A stretch of 64,000 nt of DNA from Acinetobacter tianfuensis (GCF_003611465.1 NZ_RAXV01000010.1:25019-89018); one strand, 5' to 3'. Counted from the stretch's first letter, positions 17,126-27,807 are shown. Numbers and translations: made by a program. The notes: generated from the letters alone by a model not told the origin.

Positions 17126-17920
17126 TCAGCATTCTAATTCTTCTAAGAACTCGCAGATTATTGCTTGAACCAGCTCTGGCTGCTCCTTGTGCGGCATATG
17201 ATGGAGACCTTCTAAGATATGCATTTCCGCCTGTCCAGCCACACCATTAAAAAGCTGCTGCGGCTGCGCTGTACTGCCATATTCATCCAGCTCGCCATGA
17301 ATGATTAAAGATGGGCAAATTACCTTATGCAGCACTGATGCCAAAGTCCATTGTCTAAATTCAGGCGAAAGCCATGTTTCAGTCCATGCATCCAGCACCC
17401 ACTGCGCTTTATCTGGATGATATTTCTCCAGACGCTCCAGCTGTTCAGCTTGCTGAAAACCGACCTTTGCTTCTCGAATACCGTTTAACGTCAGTTCTTC
17501 TACTTCATACTGGGCCGCAATCGTTATTAGCCCTTGGCATTGCTGCGGATATTCAGCCGCAATTACAGCAGACATTCCGCCGCCCACACTATGTCCTAAA
17601 ACAATAAACTGACTGAACTGAAAATACTCCAGCAACGCTTTAAAAGCATCGGTTGCCTCAGTCAGCACAAAATCCAGCGTTAAAGGTGCCCGCGCTTGGG
17701 CAGATAAACCAAAACCATAGCGGTCATAGGCATAAACTTGACGTCCGCTCTGTATCGCCAGCTGCGCGGGGAAATCGCGCCACAGTGCGGTACTGCCCAA
17801 AGAGTCGTGCATCAAAATAATCGGAGCAAGCGTTAAATCTGTTTTGGCATGCTGCCAAGAGACCGCATGCAAATGTCCCTGCTGATATGGCAGCTTGAAT
17901 TGCTGTACGTGAATATTCAT
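17126..17920 (-). CDS. Alpha/beta hydrolase
   Basis: 264 residues, alpha/beta-hydrolase fold. The likely nucleophile is Ser111 in G-H-S-V-G-G-G. The acid is probably Asp212 in H-G-E-L-D-E, and the His lies in L-H-H-M-P-H (residues 240-244). The oxyanion region is H-D-S-L-G-S-T near residues 38-44. Enzymes like this hydrolyse esters, lactones or similar bonds. Placement beside a Baeyer-Villiger-type monooxygenase, whose ester or lactone products such hydrolases open, is suggestive but not proof. It shares the direction of the monooxygenase gene. Confidence 0.85.
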   Translation of the reverse strand: MNIHVQQFKLPYQQGHLHAVSWQHAKTDLTLAPIILMHDSLGSTALWRDFPAQLAIQSGRQVYAYDRYGFGLSAQARAPLTLDFVLTEATDAFKALLEYFQFSQFIVLGHSVGGGMSAVIAAEYPQQCQGLITIAAQYEVEELTLNGIREAKVGFQQAEQLERLEKYHPDKAQWVLDAWTETWLSPEFRQWTLASVLHKVICPSLIIHGELDEYGSTAQPQQLFNGVAGQAEMHILEGLHHMPHKEQPELVQAIICEFLEELEC

Positions 17921-18004
17921 ATTTTATCTTCCTTAATTGCCACCCCATAGTCTATGAAATGAACTGTTTTGCAAAGCAAAAAAACTGAATTTAAATTCAC
18001 GCGT

Positions 18005-18033
18005 AAAAAAAGAGCCCGAAGGCCCTTTTTTAT
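18005..18033. terminator. Terminator of the flavin monooxygenase gene
   Basis: A-rich flank, stem AAAGAGCC/GGCCCTTT with one mismatch, CGAA loop and T6. On the minus strand it lies 18 bases beyond the monooxygenase stop and separates it from the hydrolase gene. Confidence 0.75.
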
Positions 18034-18050
18034 AAAATATTCAATATTAT

Positions 18051-19541
18051 CTAAGAGACTAAACGCGGTTTCGGCGCCGATGCAGATACACCTTTGCCAA
18101 ACTTCAGGACACCATCTTCAAAACTGGCATTTTTCAGCGACTTACGGTCTGCCAAGTAATTATTGGTTACACGCCAAGGACCGCTTTTACCTTGCTTAGG
18201 CATGACATCAGCAGCGCGGGCAATATAGCCAGAAGACAGGCTGCCCATCACGGTATCTTGCTCAAGCTGCGAAGCATCGCCCTTCGGAATAACTTCTGTA
18301 AAGCCTTTTGAGTCCATAAAATTCAGCAGACGGCAAATATATTCAGATGCAATATCCACTTTCAATGTCCAAGACGCATTGATATAGCCAATAATCATGG
18401 CCATATTTGGCACATCGCTGACCATAATACCTTGATACAGCATATGCTCTGAAGTATTCAGCGCCTTACCGTCAATCGTTGCTTTAATGCCGCCGAGAAT
18501 CTGAATATTTAAACCAGTCGCTGAAACCACAATATCGGCATCTAAATGTTTACCAGATTTTAACTGAACACCAGCCGCAGTGAATTTTTCAATCTGATCT
18601 GTTTCAACACTGGCACGGCCTTCACGTAAAATCTTAAATAGGTCACCATCAGGCACAACACATAAACGCTGATCCCAAGGATTATATTTAGGCGTAAAGT
18701 GTTTCATGTCTACTTTGCCTTTCAGCTGCATTTTTATCGAAGTCAAAAGAAACTTACGCAGCAGCTCAGGCTGCTTCTGCGCAACAGCATAGACCGCACG
18801 CTGAACGCCAATATTACGCGCACGTGTCAGCTTATACGCTACATCTTCAGGCAGCACTTTACGCATCTTGTCATAAATCATATCCACTGACGGGATCGAA
18901 GCAATATATGTCGGTGAACGCTGCAGCATAGTCACATGCCCTGCACCGCCTTTAGCCAGCGCAGGCACTAAGGTAATTGCTGTCGCGCCGCTGCCAATAA
19001 TAACGACTTTCTTGCCTTGATAATCTAAGTTTTCCGGCCAGTGCTGCGGATGAATAAATTGGCCTTTAAACTCGCTTTGATTTGGAAAATCTGGCTGGAA
19101 GCCTTGATCGTAGTTGTAATAGCCTGTACAGCCTAATACAAAATTTGCGACCCAAGCTTCTTTTTTCTTTGCTGCATTTTCAACCACAACAGTCCACTTC
19201 TGAGATGCAGAATCATAATTCGCACTCAGAACACGGTGCTGAAAATGAATTTTTGATTTCAAATTATATTCTTCAACCACCTCACCCAAATAACCTTTAA
19301 TGGATGCGCCATCAGCAAGCACACTTGCCTTCCGCCAGGGTTTAAAATTGAAACCGAATGTAGACATATCTGAATCTGAACGAATACCTGGGTATTTAAA
19401 AAAATCCCACGTACCGCCAAAGCTCTCACGGCGTTCAATAATTTCAAATGAACGGTGCGGACATGATTTCGATAAATGCGCAGCAATGCCTAGTCCAGAA
19501 ATGCCTGCACCGACAATAAGAATATCAACTTGTTTTTCCAT
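18051..19541 (-). CDS. Flavin monooxygenase, Baeyer-Villiger type (EthA-like)
   Basis: 496 residues. FAD-binding G-A-G-I-S-G (11-16), a second nucleotide site G-S-G-A-T-A (183-188) and the Baeyer-Villiger fingerprint F-x-G-x3-H-x3-W at 158-168 (F-K-G-Q-F-I-H-P-Q-H-W) are all present. Such enzymes use NADPH and oxygen to insert oxygen beside a carbonyl or oxidise sulfur or nitrogen. The closest known style is EthA-type, so ketone oxidation is plausible. Upstream, a perfect TTGTC-N-GACAA site at 19661-19671 and a degenerate partner suggest regulation. AAGAAG precedes the ATG. Confidence 0.92.
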   Translation of the reverse strand: MEKQVDILIVGAGISGLGIAAHLSKSCPHRSFEIIERRESFGGTWDFFKYPGIRSDSDMSTFGFNFKPWRKASVLADGASIKGYLGEVVEEYNLKSKIHFQHRVLSANYDSASQKWTVVVENAAKKKEAWVANFVLGCTGYYNYDQGFQPDFPNQSEFKGQFIHPQHWPENLDYQGKKVVIIGSGATAITLVPALAKGGAGHVTMLQRSPTYIASIPSVDMIYDKMRKVLPEDVAYKLTRARNIGVQRAVYAVAQKQPELLRKFLLTSIKMQLKGKVDMKHFTPKYNPWDQRLCVVPDGDLFKILREGRASVETDQIEKFTAAGVQLKSGKHLDADIVVSATGLNIQILGGIKATIDGKALNTSEHMLYQGIMVSDVPNMAMIIGYINASWTLKVDIASEYICRLLNFMDSKGFTEVIPKGDASQLEQDTVMGSLSSGYIARAADVMPKQGKSGPWRVTNNYLADRKSLKNASFEDGVLKFGKGVSASAPKPRLVS

Positions 19542-19590
19542 GTTCTTCTTTTAACCTATCTCAGCTTTATATTTTTATTAAAACACAAAT

Positions 19591-19610
19591 TTGACAATAC
19601 ACAATGTCAA
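19591..19610. promoter_or_regulatory. Inverted repeat TTGACA...TGTCAA upstream of the flavin monooxygenase
   Basis: TTGACA-N8-TGTCAA centred 60 bases upstream of the monooxygenase start, possibly a promoter-proximal operator. On the minus strand TTGACA could also be a -35 element, though no good -10 follows. Confidence 0.4.
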
Positions 19611-19660
19611 GTTGAATAATTTCAGACAAATTACGTATCATTTAAGGACAAACGATTAAA

Positions 19661-19671
19661 TTGTCAGACAA
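19661..19671. promoter_or_regulatory. TTGTC-N-GACAA palindrome upstream of the flavin monooxygenase
   Basis: Perfect TTGTCAGACAA centred 125 bases before the monooxygenase start. A degenerate copy (9 of 11 matches) sits at 19619-19629, 42 bases away, echoing the spacing at 14960-15010. Confidence 0.6.
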
Positions 19672-19688
19672 TTTTTTTATACAGGCAT

Positions 19689-19716
19689 AAAAAAACCGGC
19701 TGAGTCAGCCGGCTTT
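19689..19716 (-). terminator. Terminator of the ribosomal cluster after rplQ
   Basis: On the reverse strand GCCGGCTG/CAGCCGG is followed by T7. It lies about 30 bases after the rplQ stop. Confidence 0.9.
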
Positions 19717-19746
19717 TTGAACAACAATTGTCGTTCTCGTTCGAAA

Positions 19747-20112
19747 TTATTTAACTTCGCGATCTACTAGCTCAACGTAAGCCATCGGCGCAGCATCACC
19801 TGCACGGAAGCCCGCTTTAAGAACACGTAGATAACCGCCGTTACGTTCTTTGTAACGAGGGCCAAGAACGGTAAATAATTTACCAACAGTTGCTGCTGAA
19901 CGAGTACGAGCAAACGCTAAACGGCGGTTTGCAACAGTATCGTTTTTAGCTAAAGTGATTAAAGGCTCAGCAACGCGGCGAAGTTCTTTCGCTTTAGGCA
20001 AAGTTGTTTTAATTAACTCATGCTCTACTAAAGCATTTGTTAAGTTTTGAAACAACGCCTTACGGTGGCTGCTTGTACGGCCTAATTTCACACCACTATT
20101 ACGATGACGCAT
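19747..20112 (-). CDS. rplQ: 50S ribosomal protein L17
   Basis: 121 residues, standard bacterial L17 with the N-terminal [12 protein letters not shown] start and the T-x-L-x-K-A-K-E-L-R-R core. It binds 23S rRNA near the tunnel exit. Last gene of the cluster, 18 bases after rpoA, followed by a terminator. Confidence 0.98.
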   Translation of the reverse strand: MRHRNSGVKLGRTSSHRKALFQNLTNALVEHELIKTTLPKAKELRRVAEPLITLAKNDTVANRRLAFARTRSAATVGKLFTVLGPRYKERNGGYLRVLKAGFRAGDAAPMAYVELVDREVK

Positions 20113-20130
20113 GGTGATAGTCCTACTTAA

Positions 20131-21138
20131 TTAACGGCTGCGATAGGCAAAGCGGTCGTCCATGCGTAAACTAGCTGGTGGCCAGTTTTCTAAACGCATG
20201 CCAAGCTGCAAGCCTTTCGAAGCTAGAACATCTTTAATCTCAGTCAACGATTTTTTACCTAAGTTAGGAGTTTTTAACAACTCAACTTCAGTACGCTGAA
20301 CAAGATCGCCAATGTAGTAAATATTTTCTGCTTTCAAACAGTTAGCAGAACGAACAGTAAGCTCTAGATCATCTACTGGACGAAGCAAGATTGGATCAAC
20401 TTCTTCACGAGGCTCTTGAGCAACTGGCGCTTGATCTTTCTGAAGATCAACAAAGATCGCAATTTGCTGCTGCAAAATTGTCGCTGCTTTGCGGATTGCT
20501 TCTTCTGGATCAACCGTACCATTTGTTTCAAGATCAATGATCAGTTTATCAAGGTCAGTACGCTGTTCTACACGAGCATTTTCAACTGTGTAAGATACGC
20601 GTTTGATCGGGCTGTAAGAAGCATCTAACTGTAAACGACCCACTGGGCGAGTTTCGCCTTCTGGGAAGCGTGAGTCAGAAGTCTCGTAGCCGCGGCCTTG
20701 AGCAACTTTCAGGCGCATCTTAAGATTGCCTGTAGCACTTAGGGTGCCGATCAAGTGTTCAGGGTTAACCACTTCAACATTGTGAGGTAAACGAAGGTCA
20801 GCCGCAGTTACGTCGCCTGGACCTTGTTTCTCTAATGTCAAATAAGCTTCATTTTGATCGAACAGCTTAATAGACAATCCTTTTAGGTTCAGCAAGAGCT
20901 CGACGATGTCCTGCTGCAAGCCTTCCAAAGTACTGTACTCGTGTTCGACACCTTCAATTTCAACTTCAACCACAGCAGCGCCAGGCAAAGAAGAAAGAAG
21001 GATGCGACGTAAAGCATTACCAAGAGTGTGGCCAAAACCACGCTCTAAAGGTTCTAGAATAACTTTTGCCGAGGTCCCGCTTGCCGCTTCGACCTTAATC
21101 GCTTGCGGAGTTAGAAACTCATTTGCAGTACGCGTCAT
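20131..21138 (-). CDS. rpoA: RNA polymerase alpha subunit
   Basis: 335 residues from ATG 21138 (GAGGTGG 8 bases upstream; the GTG at 21147 is part of that site). The N-terminal domain (about 1-235) dimerises and assembles the core enzyme: [14 protein letters not shown] is visible. A linker precedes the C-terminal domain (about 255-320), with [14 protein letters not shown] that binds UP elements and activators. It lies in the alpha operon order rpsM-rpsK-rpsD-rpoA-rplQ. Confidence 0.98.
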   Translation of the reverse strand: MTRTANEFLTPQAIKVEAASGTSAKVILEPLERGFGHTLGNALRRILLSSLPGAAVVEVEIEGVEHEYSTLEGLQQDIVELLLNLKGLSIKLFDQNEAYLTLEKQGPGDVTAADLRLPHNVEVVNPEHLIGTLSATGNLKMRLKVAQGRGYETSDSRFPEGETRPVGRLQLDASYSPIKRVSYTVENARVEQRTDLDKLIIDLETNGTVDPEEAIRKAATILQQQIAIFVDLQKDQAPVAQEPREEVDPILLRPVDDLELTVRSANCLKAENIYYIGDLVQRTEVELLKTPNLGKKSLTEIKDVLASKGLQLGMRLENWPPASLRMDDRFAYRSR

Positions 21139-21155
21139 TATTGCCACCTCAAGGA

Positions 21156-21782
21156 TTATTTAGAATACAATTCTACAATCAAGCTTTCGTTGATTTCAGC
21201 AGGTAAATCAGAACGATCTGGTGCAGCTTTAAATGTACCTTCCAATTTAGAATGGTCAATTTCCATCCAAGAAGGAAGACCACGTTGAGCAGCTAATTCA
21301 ATTGCATTTTTGATACGCAATTGCTGTTTAGCGCCTTCGTGAACTGCAATCACGTCACCAGCTTTAACTTGGATAGACGCGATGTTCACGCGGCGGCCAT
21401 TTAAAGTGATAGAACGGTGAGATACAAGCTGACGAGCTTCTGCACGTGTAGAACCAAAACCCATGCGATAAACAACGTTATCTAGACGGCTTTCAAGCAA
21501 TTTCAACAAGTTTTCACCTGTTGCGCCTTTAACACGAGCAGCTTCTTTGTAGTAGTTACTAAATTGACGCTCTAAAACACCGTACATACGACGTACTTTT
21601 TGTTTTTCACGTAATTGTAGTGAGTACTCAGATTGTTTGCCGCCACGAGCGCCGCCATGTTGGCCAGGAGCTTTAGCAGCTTTTTTTGTTTTGACGTCAA
21701 ATGGTTTAACGCCAGATTTTAATTGCAGGTCTGTCCCTTCGCGGCGAGAGAGTTTGCATTTTGGACCAATATAACGAGCCAT
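21156..21782 (-). CDS. rpsD: 30S ribosomal protein S4
   Basis: 208 residues with the N-terminal [16 protein letters not shown] start, a central S4 RNA-binding domain (about 97-160, [11 protein letters not shown]) and no N-terminal zinc knuckle. S4 nucleates 30S assembly, and in E. coli it represses the alpha operon by binding the rpsM leader. A candidate leader hairpin here is at 22593-22619. Confidence 0.98.
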   Translation of the reverse strand: MARYIGPKCKLSRREGTDLQLKSGVKPFDVKTKKAAKAPGQHGGARGGKQSEYSLQLREKQKVRRMYGVLERQFSNYYKEAARVKGATGENLLKLLESRLDNVVYRMGFGSTRAEARQLVSHRSITLNGRRVNIASIQVKAGDVIAVHEGAKQQLRIKNAIELAAQRGLPSWMEIDHSKLEGTFKAAPDRSDLPAEINESLIVELYSK

Positions 21783-21794
21783 GAATGTTTCTCC

Positions 21795-22181
21795 TTACAC
21801 GCGACGTTTTTTAGGTGGACGGCAACCGTTGTGCGGGATTGGCGTCACATCGGTAATGCTGTTAATTTTATAACCCACTGCACCTAAAGCACGAACCGCA
21901 GATTCACGACCTGGACCAGGACCTTTTACAAGGACGTCCAAGTTTTTCAAACCGTAATCTAAAGCAGCTTTACCAGCAACTTCAGCAGCTACCTGAGCAG
22001 CAAACGGTGTTGATTTACGTGATCCACGGAAGCCTTGTCCACCAGAGGTAGCCCAAGCCAGTGCATTACCTTGACGATCGGTAATAGTCACAATGGTGTT
22101 ATTAAAAGAAGCGTGAATGTGTGCAACACCTTCAGAGACGGTACGAGTGACCTTCTTGCGTGTGCGAGTATCTTTAGCCAT
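21795..22181 (-). CDS. rpsK: 30S ribosomal protein S11
   Basis: 128 residues, ending in [12 protein letters not shown], the conserved S11 tail at the mRNA exit cleft. Separated from rpsD by 12 bases and from rpsM by 19. Confidence 0.98.
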
Positions 22182-22200
22182 CTTTTAGCTTCCAGAAATC

Positions 22201-22557
22201 TTATTTCTTAATAGGTTTGCGCGGACCTTTACGGGTACGTGCGTTAGTTTTGGTGCGTTGACCGCGGACAGGCAAGCTGCGACGATGACGAAGACCGCGG
22301 TAGCAGCCTAAATCCATTAAACGTTTAATGTTCATGGAAATTTCGCGACGTAAGTCACCTTCGGTCGGAACCTTAGCAACTTCTGCACGAATCGCATCAA
22401 GCTGAGCGTCATCTAATTCACGGATCTTAGTTGTAGTAGCGATACCTACAGCAGCTAAGATATTCTTAGCAGTGTGGCGGCCTACACCGAAGATGTACGT
22501 TAGAGAGATAACAGCATGCTTGTTATCCGGAATGTTTACACCGGCAATACGAGCCAT
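22201..22557 (-). CDS. rpsM: 30S ribosomal protein S13
   Basis: 118 residues, head protein contacting P-site tRNA through its basic tail ([18 protein letters not shown]). First gene of the classical alpha operon after rpmJ. The 107-base gap upstream contains a G+C hairpin discussed separately. Confidence 0.98.
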   Translation of the reverse strand: MARIAGVNIPDNKHAVISLTYIFGVGRHTAKNILAAVGIATTTKIRELDDAQLDAIRAEVAKVPTEGDLRREISMNIKRLMDLGCYRGLRHRRSLPVRGQRTKTNARTRKGPRKPIKK

Positions 22558-22592
22558 TCAATTTTCTCCAAAAAGGCAGTTAAGACAATCAA

Positions 22593-22619
22593 CCGCCCCA
22601 CAAAAATCTTGAGGGGCGG
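22593..22619 (-). other. RNA hairpin in the rpmJ-rpsM space, candidate alpha-operon leader
   Basis: CCGCCCC/GGGGCGG with a 13-base loop on the minus strand, 36 bases before the rpsM start. No T-run follows, so it is not a terminator. It occupies the place where S4 binds the E. coli alpha leader, but the fold itself is not established here. Confidence 0.5.
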
Positions 22620-22664
22620 ATAATAACCTAATTAGCCTACTGAAATCAACAGGTCTTGATCAGA

Positions 22665-22781
22665 TTAACCTTGACGCTGCTTATGACGAGGTTCTGCGCT
22701 GCAAATTACGCGAATAACCCCATTACGACGGATAACTTTACAGCTACCACAAATTTTCTTTACAGAAGCTTGTACTTTCAT
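22665..22781 (-). CDS. rpmJ: 50S ribosomal protein L36
   Basis: 38 codons plus stop, ATG 22781. The zinc ligands Cys11, Cys14, Cys27 and His33 are intact, so this is the zinc-binding form. It lies between secY and rpsM, its standard place. Confidence 0.96.
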
Positions 22782-22801
22782 GATGAAACCTCTAAGTGCG
22801 C

Positions 22802-24160
22802 TTATCCCTTAGGATGAGCGGTCGTTTTTCTCATTAACGATTGATCGTCATATTGATGCGAAGTCAGATGAGCTTGAAGCTGAGCCATAAAGTCCATCAC
22901 AACAACCACTACAATCAGTAAAGATGTACCGCCCAAGCTGAATGGAATGCCAAACGAGCTTTGCAGAATCATCGGCATTAAACAGATGACTGTGATATAA
23001 ATCGCGCCGATAAACGTCAAACGATTGAGAATATGATCTAAGTAACGAGCAGTTTGCTCACCTGGTCGAATACCCGGTACATATGCTCCGCTGCGCTTAA
23101 GATTCTCTGAAACTTCTTTCGGGCTAAATACTAGCGCAGTATAGAAATAACAGAAGAAGATAATTAACGCGCCGAAGAGTACCAAATACATTGGCTGTCC
23201 AGGCGACAACACGAGTGCCAAGTCTTGCAGACCGCGCTTAATAAAACCTGCTTCAGGATCTGCACTGCCAACCCACTGACCTAAGCTCGCTGGGAACAAA
23301 AGCAATGAACTTGCAAAAATTGCAGGGATGACACCCGCCATATTAATTTTCAATGGCAAATGTGTTTGCTGAGCAGTAAATACACGACGACCTTGCTGCT
23401 TTTGGGCATAGTTTACTGGAATGCGACGCTGCGCTTTCTCAATAAAAACAATTGCTGCAAGTACTGCAATAGACAGAACAGCCAAAACTGCCAGACCAAT
23501 CAAGCTTGATTGACCATTGTCAATTGAAGTAAATGATTGCAGAACTAAGTTCGGCAAACCTGCAACAATACCGGCGAAGATGATCATGGATATACCATTT
23601 CCTACTCCGCGCTCGGTAATTTGCTCACCCAGCCACATTAAGAACATTGTGCCGGCAACCAAAGAAGTTACGGCCGGTACATAAAATGCCATACCTGTAG
23701 ACAAAGTAATATTTTGACTAATCAGGCCTGCACACATACCGATTGCTTGCACAAGTGCAAGAAACAATGTGCCTTGACGCGTGTACTGATTTATTTTCCG
23801 CTTGCCTTGCTCGCCTTCTTTTTTCAAAGCTTCGAGCGAAGGCACCACTGTTGACATCAGCTGCACGATAATGGATGCAGAGATATACGGCATGATGCCT
23901 AAAGCAAGAATGGACATACGCTCTAATGCGCCGCCCGAAAACATATTAAACAAACCAAGGATCGTGCCTTGGTTTGCATTAAAGAGATTTTCAAGCGCAG
24001 CATTATTAATGCCCGGTACCGGAATATGCGCCCCTAGCCGAAAAACCAGCAACGCCCCGATGAGGAACATCATTCGGCGGATAATTTCACGGTATTTCAC
24101 GTGAAAAGGCTGACCTTTCATCATGTTGACATGACCTGACGAGCTAGGAGACATAGACAC
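22802..24160 (-). CDS. secY: Protein translocase subunit SecY
   Basis: 452 residues with ten transmembrane helices. SecY forms the channel of the Sec translocase with SecE and SecG. The plug and pore-ring region lies in the I-P-V-P-G-I segment (about 47-52), and the cytoplasmic loops for SecA and ribosome binding include Y-T-R-Q-G-T and [10 protein letters not shown]. The gene ends the spc part after rplO (6-base gap), and its product is the only membrane protein encoded in the cluster. Confidence 0.98.
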
Positions 24161-24166
24161 TGGGGA

Positions 24167-24607
24167 TTACTCCTCGACTTTGCCGCCAGCAGCTTCAACA
24201 GCAGCTTTAGCGCCTTTAGTCAATGCAACACCTTGAACAGTGAAAGCACGAGTAATTTCACCAGAAAGTACGATACGTGCACGAATCATATCTTTACGTA
24301 CAACGTTAGCAGCTTTTAAAGTTTCTAGAGACACGATGTCGCCTTCAACTTTAGAAAGTTCTGATAAACGTACTTCAGCAGTTTTTAAAGCCAATTGGCT
24401 AGTGAAACCGAATTTAGGCAAACGACGGTATAACGCTGTTTGACCGCCTTCGAAGCCTGGACGTGTACCACCGCTCTTACGTGAGTTTTGACCTTTGACA
24501 CCGCGGCCGCCAGTCTTACCAACGCCAGAACCGATACCACGGCCTAGACGAAGGTTGTCACGTTTAGCACCTTCTGCAGGTGCAATAGTATTTAAACGCA
24601 GAGTCAT
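24167..24607 (-). CDS. rplO: 50S ribosomal protein L15
   Basis: 146 residues with the glycine-rich N-terminal loop ([22 protein letters not shown]) that threads into 23S rRNA. Three bases from rpmD. Confidence 0.98.
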   Translation of the reverse strand: MTLRLNTIAPAEGAKRDNLRLGRGIGSGVGKTGGRGVKGQNSRKSGGTRPGFEGGQTALYRRLPKFGFTSQLALKTAEVRLSELSKVEGDIVSLETLKAANVVRKDMIRARIVLSGEITRAFTVQGVALTKGAKAAVEAAGGKVEE

Positions 24608-24610
24608 GGC

Positions 24611-24787
24611 TTATTCCTCTACACTAACCATATAGTAAACTTGGTTGATCATACCGCGGTTAGAAGGCGTATCTTGCACTTCTACAGTATGACCAATACG
24701 ACGCAGACGTAAACCTTTAAGGCTAAGCTTGTGATTTTTCAAGCGGTGCGATGCAGATTTAGTCTGGGTAACTTTAATCGTTTTCAT
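24611..24787 (-). CDS. rpmD: 50S ribosomal protein L30
   Basis: 58 codons plus stop from ATG 24787. The core [16 protein letters not shown] is recognisable as L30. It lies between rpsE and rplO as in other proteobacteria. Confidence 0.96.
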   Translation of the reverse strand: MKTIKVTQTKSASHRLKNHKLSLKGLRLRRIGHTVEVQDTPSNRGMINQVYYMVSVEE

Positions 24788-24793
24788 GATTGA

Positions 24794-25291
24794 TTACCCT
24801 TGAATTTGTTCTACAGTCAAACCACGTTTCGCAGCGACTTTCTCAGGAGAAGTCATATCACGCAAACCGTTGAAAGTTGCGTTTACTACGTTAGCAGCAT
24901 TTGTAGAGCCATAACACTTAGTTAATACGTTACGTACGCCAACAGCTTCTAGAACTGCACGCATAGCGCCGCCAGCAATTACACCAGTACCTTCAGAAGC
25001 AGGCTGCATGTAAACGCGGCTTGCACCGTGACGAGCGTTAATAGGGTGCTGAACAGTACCGTTAACAAGGTCAACAGTAATCATGTTGCGGCGTGCAGCT
25101 TCAAGCGCTTTAGAAATAGCAGCTGGAACTTCACGAGCTTTACCGCGACCAAAACCTACGCGACCATTACCGTCACCCACAACAGTTAATGCTGTGAAAG
25201 AGAAGATACGACCACCTTTAACAACTTTGGCAACACGGTCAACGGCTACCAACTTCTCTACAAGACCTTCGTTTTGTTCAACTTTAGCCAT
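24794..25291 (-). CDS. rpsE: 30S ribosomal protein S5
   Basis: 165 residues. The N-terminal double-stranded RNA-binding-like domain includes [13 protein letters not shown], a loop that affects fidelity and spectinomycin sensitivity. The C-terminal domain has [12 protein letters not shown]. Two bases from rplR and six from rpmD. Confidence 0.98.
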   Translation of the reverse strand: MAKVEQNEGLVEKLVAVDRVAKVVKGGRIFSFTALTVVGDGNGRVGFGRGKAREVPAAISKALEAARRNMITVDLVNGTVQHPINARHGASRVYMQPASEGTGVIAGGAMRAVLEAVGVRNVLTKCYGSTNAANVVNATFNGLRDMTSPEKVAAKRGLTVEQIQG

Positions 25292-25293
25292 GA

Positions 25294-25644
25294 TTAGAAC
25301 TCCAAACCGTTTTCACGAGCAGCATCAGCCAAGGCTTTGATACGACCATGATATTTGAAACCAGAACGGTCAAATGCAACTTTAGTAACACCAGCTGCTT
25401 TAGCGCGTTCTGCGATTAAAGCACCTACTTTCTGAGCTGCTTCAACGTTACCAGTTGTACCAGCACGTAAAGTAGCGTCTAAAGTAGAAGCTTGCGCTAA
25501 TACTTTGCCACCATCTGCTGAAATAACTTGAGCATAGATGTGACGCGGTGTGCGGTTTACACACAAACGAGTCGCACCCAATGCACGAATGTGCAAGCGT
25601 GTGCTTTTCGCACGACGCAAACGGGATTGTTTCTTTTCGTTCAT
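25294..25644 (-). CDS. rplR: 50S ribosomal protein L18
   Basis: 116 residues, the 5S rRNA-binding protein, ending [21 protein letters not shown]. The spacing to rplF is 14 bases. Confidence 0.97.
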   Translation of the reverse strand: MNEKKQSRLRRAKSTRLHIRALGATRLCVNRTPRHIYAQVISADGGKVLAQASTLDATLRAGTTGNVEAAQKVGALIAERAKAAGVTKVAFDRSGFKYHGRIKALADAARENGLEF

Positions 25645-25658
25645 AAGAACCTCGCGCC

Positions 25659-26192
25659 TTATTTCTTCTTAGCTTCTTTACGAAGTACAACTTCGTCAGA
25701 ATAACGAACACCTTTACCTTTATAAGGCTCTGGCGGACGGTAACCGCGGATTTCCGCAGCAACTTGACCTAATTTAGCTTTGTCAGCTGACTTAAGTACG
25801 ATTTCAGTTGCAATTGGAGTTTCAGCAGTTACACCTTCAGGAAGGTTGTAGTCGATCGGGTGAGAGAAACCAAGGTTAAGGTTAATAACATTACCTTTAA
25901 CCGCAGCTTTATAACCAACACCGATAAGCTGTAACTTACGTTCGAAACCTTCGCTAACACCTTTTACAAGGTTGTTCAGCACAGCGCGAGCAGTACCAGC
26001 TTGCATCCAAGCGTCTTTCGACTCAGCTTTTGGAGCAACAGCTAGAGAACCGTCTTCCTGTTTAAGCTCGACCAGCGCATGCAGGTTGAAAGACAATGTA
26101 CCTTTAGTGCCTTTCACTTCGACCTGCCGGCCGTTCTGAGTAACTGTTACACCGTTAGGTACAGTTACTGGGGCTTTAGCCACACGAGACAT
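25659..26192 (-). CDS. rplF: 50S ribosomal protein L6
   Basis: 177 residues with two similar L6 domains and the C-terminal [10 protein letters not shown] signature. It supports the sarcin-ricin loop and factor-binding region. Confidence 0.98.
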   Translation of the reverse strand: MSRVAKAPVTVPNGVTVTQNGRQVEVKGTKGTLSFNLHALVELKQEDGSLAVAPKAESKDAWMQAGTARAVLNNLVKGVSEGFERKLQLIGVGYKAAVKGNVINLNLGFSHPIDYNLPEGVTAETPIATEIVLKSADKAKLGQVAAEIRGYRPPEPYKGKGVRYSDEVVLRKEAKKK

Positions 26193-26205
26193 GAGGAATC
26201 ACCTA

Positions 26206-26601
26206 TTAAGAAACAAAAGCAATAACTTCACCACCAACGCCTGCAGCACGTGCAGCGCGATCAGTCATGATGCCTTTGCTTGTAGAAACAATTGCAATAC
26301 CTAAACCTTGCTTAACGCTCGGAAGTGCATCTTTACCGCGATACTGACGTAGACCTGGACGGCTTACGCGTTTCACAGTTTCGATAACTGGTTTGCCTTC
26401 GAAATATTTTAAAGTAATCGTTAAAGTCGCTTTGCCTTCATTGTCAGCAACAGCTACATCAGCGATATAACCCTCTTGTTGAAGAACGTTTGCAATAGCA
26501 ACTTTCAACTTAGAGTTAGGCATAGAAACAGTTTGTTTCTTAGCCATTTGCGCGTTACGAACACGTGTTAGCATGTCGGCAACGGTATCTTGCATACTCA
26601 T
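26206..26601 (-). CDS. rpsH: 30S ribosomal protein S8
   Basis: 131 residues, ending [22 protein letters not shown]. It binds the central domain of 16S rRNA and in E. coli represses the spc operon by binding near rplE. Confidence 0.98.
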   Translation of the reverse strand: MSMQDTVADMLTRVRNAQMAKKQTVSMPNSKLKVAIANVLQQEGYIADVAVADNEGKATLTITLKYFEGKPVIETVKRVSRPGLRQYRGKDALPSVKQGLGIAIVSTSKGIMTDRAARAAGVGGEVIAFVS

Positions 26602-26613
26602 TTATAGTGCTCC

Positions 26614-26919
26614 TTACCAGCTTGCCTTAACAACGCCCGGCACATCGCCTTGCATTACTGTATCACGTAATTTGTTACGGCTTAGACCGAACTTACGGAA
26701 GTAACCATGAGGACGACCAGTTAAACCGCAACGGTTACGTAGACGTACTGGAGACGCATTACGTGGTAATGCTTGGAATTTCATCATCGCTTCGAAACGC
26801 TCTTCGTCGCTAGCATTTACGTTTGCAATAATTGCTTTTAATTCAGCACGTTTTGCAGCGTATTTAGCAACAGTAGCTTCGCGTTTCAATTCGCGATTAA
26901 TCATACTTTTCTTAGCCAT
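26614..26919 (-). CDS. rpsN: 30S ribosomal protein S14
   Basis: 101 residues, the long form without the C-x2-C zinc knuckles; the conserved [13 protein letters not shown] segment is present. Nine bases from rplE. Confidence 0.97.
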   Translation of the reverse strand: MAKKSMINRELKREATVAKYAAKRAELKAIIANVNASDEERFEAMMKFQALPRNASPVRLRNRCGLTGRPHGYFRKFGLSRNKLRDTVMQGDVPGVVKASW

Positions 26920-26928
26920 ATCGACCTC

Positions 26929-27465
26929 TTATTTGAACGGGAAGCCGAATGCACGCATAAGCGCACGGCCTTCGTCATCAGTGCGGGCAGTCGTAGTAAT
27001 GGTAATATCCATACCACGAATACGGTCAATCTTATCAAAATCGATTTCAGGGAACATGATTTGTTCCTTAAGACCCATTGAGTAGTTGCCGCGGCCGTCA
27101 AATGATTTCGCAGAGAAACCACGGAAGTCACGGATACGAGGGATCGCAATCGAGATCAGACGGTCTAAGAATTCGTACATGCGTTCGCCGCGTAAAGTAA
27201 CTTTACAGCCGATTGGCCAACCATCACGGATTTTGAAACCAGCGATAGATTTACGAGCTAACGTAAGAACTGGTTTTTGACCAGCAATCGCTTGCATATC
27301 AGCAAGAGCACCATCAAGGAGTTTTTTGTCAGCAGCAGCTGCGCCAACACCCATGTTGATCGTGATTTTAGTAATGCGAGGAATATCCATCACATTTTTA
27401 ACGGCTAAAGTCTCTTGTAACTGAGCTTTAAGTTCGTCGTTGTAACGCGTTTTAAGTCTGGCCAT
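26929..27465 (-). CDS. rplE: 50S ribosomal protein L5
   Basis: 178 residues, 5S rRNA-binding, with the loop [11 protein letters not shown] that contacts the central protuberance and P-site tRNA. In E. coli the S8 repression site overlaps this start. Confidence 0.98.
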   Translation of the reverse strand: MARLKTRYNDELKAQLQETLAVKNVMDIPRITKITINMGVGAAAADKKLLDGALADMQAIAGQKPVLTLARKSIAGFKIRDGWPIGCKVTLRGERMYEFLDRLISIAIPRIRDFRGFSAKSFDGRGNYSMGLKEQIMFPEIDFDKIDRIRGMDITITTTARTDDEGRALMRAFGFPFK

Positions 27466-27480
27466 TGCCTTCTCAACCTA

Positions 27481-27798
27481 TTACTTCGCTACCGCCACTG
27501 ATTCACCATTTGATTTGAATACGCGAGTTTTCACGCCGTCAATCACTTGGTAACCAACACGGTCAGCCTTTTGGGTTGTAGCATTAAAAATTGCCACGTT
27601 AGAGATGTGAAGCGAAGCTTCCTGTGTAACTACAGCGCCTTCAGCACCAGTTGCACGGTTCGGCTTTTGATGCTTCTTAACCAAGTTAAGGCCTTCAACC
27701 ATAACACGGTCATTAGAAACAGACAGGATTGTGCCCTGTTTGCCTTTTTCTTTACCTGCGATCACAATTACTTGGTCGCCTTTTTGAATCTTAGCCAT
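27481..27798 (-). CDS. rplX: 50S ribosomal protein L24
   Basis: 105 residues with an N-terminal KOW motif (G-D-Q-V-I-V-I-A-G-K-E-K-G-K-Q-G). It is an assembly initiator near the tunnel exit. Confidence 0.97.
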   Translation of the reverse strand: MAKIQKGDQVIVIAGKEKGKQGTILSVSNDRVMVEGLNLVKKHQKPNRATGAEGAVVTQEASLHISNVAIFNATTQKADRVGYQVIDGVKTRVFKSNGESVAVAK

Positions 27799-27807
27799 GA
27801 TTGCCTC

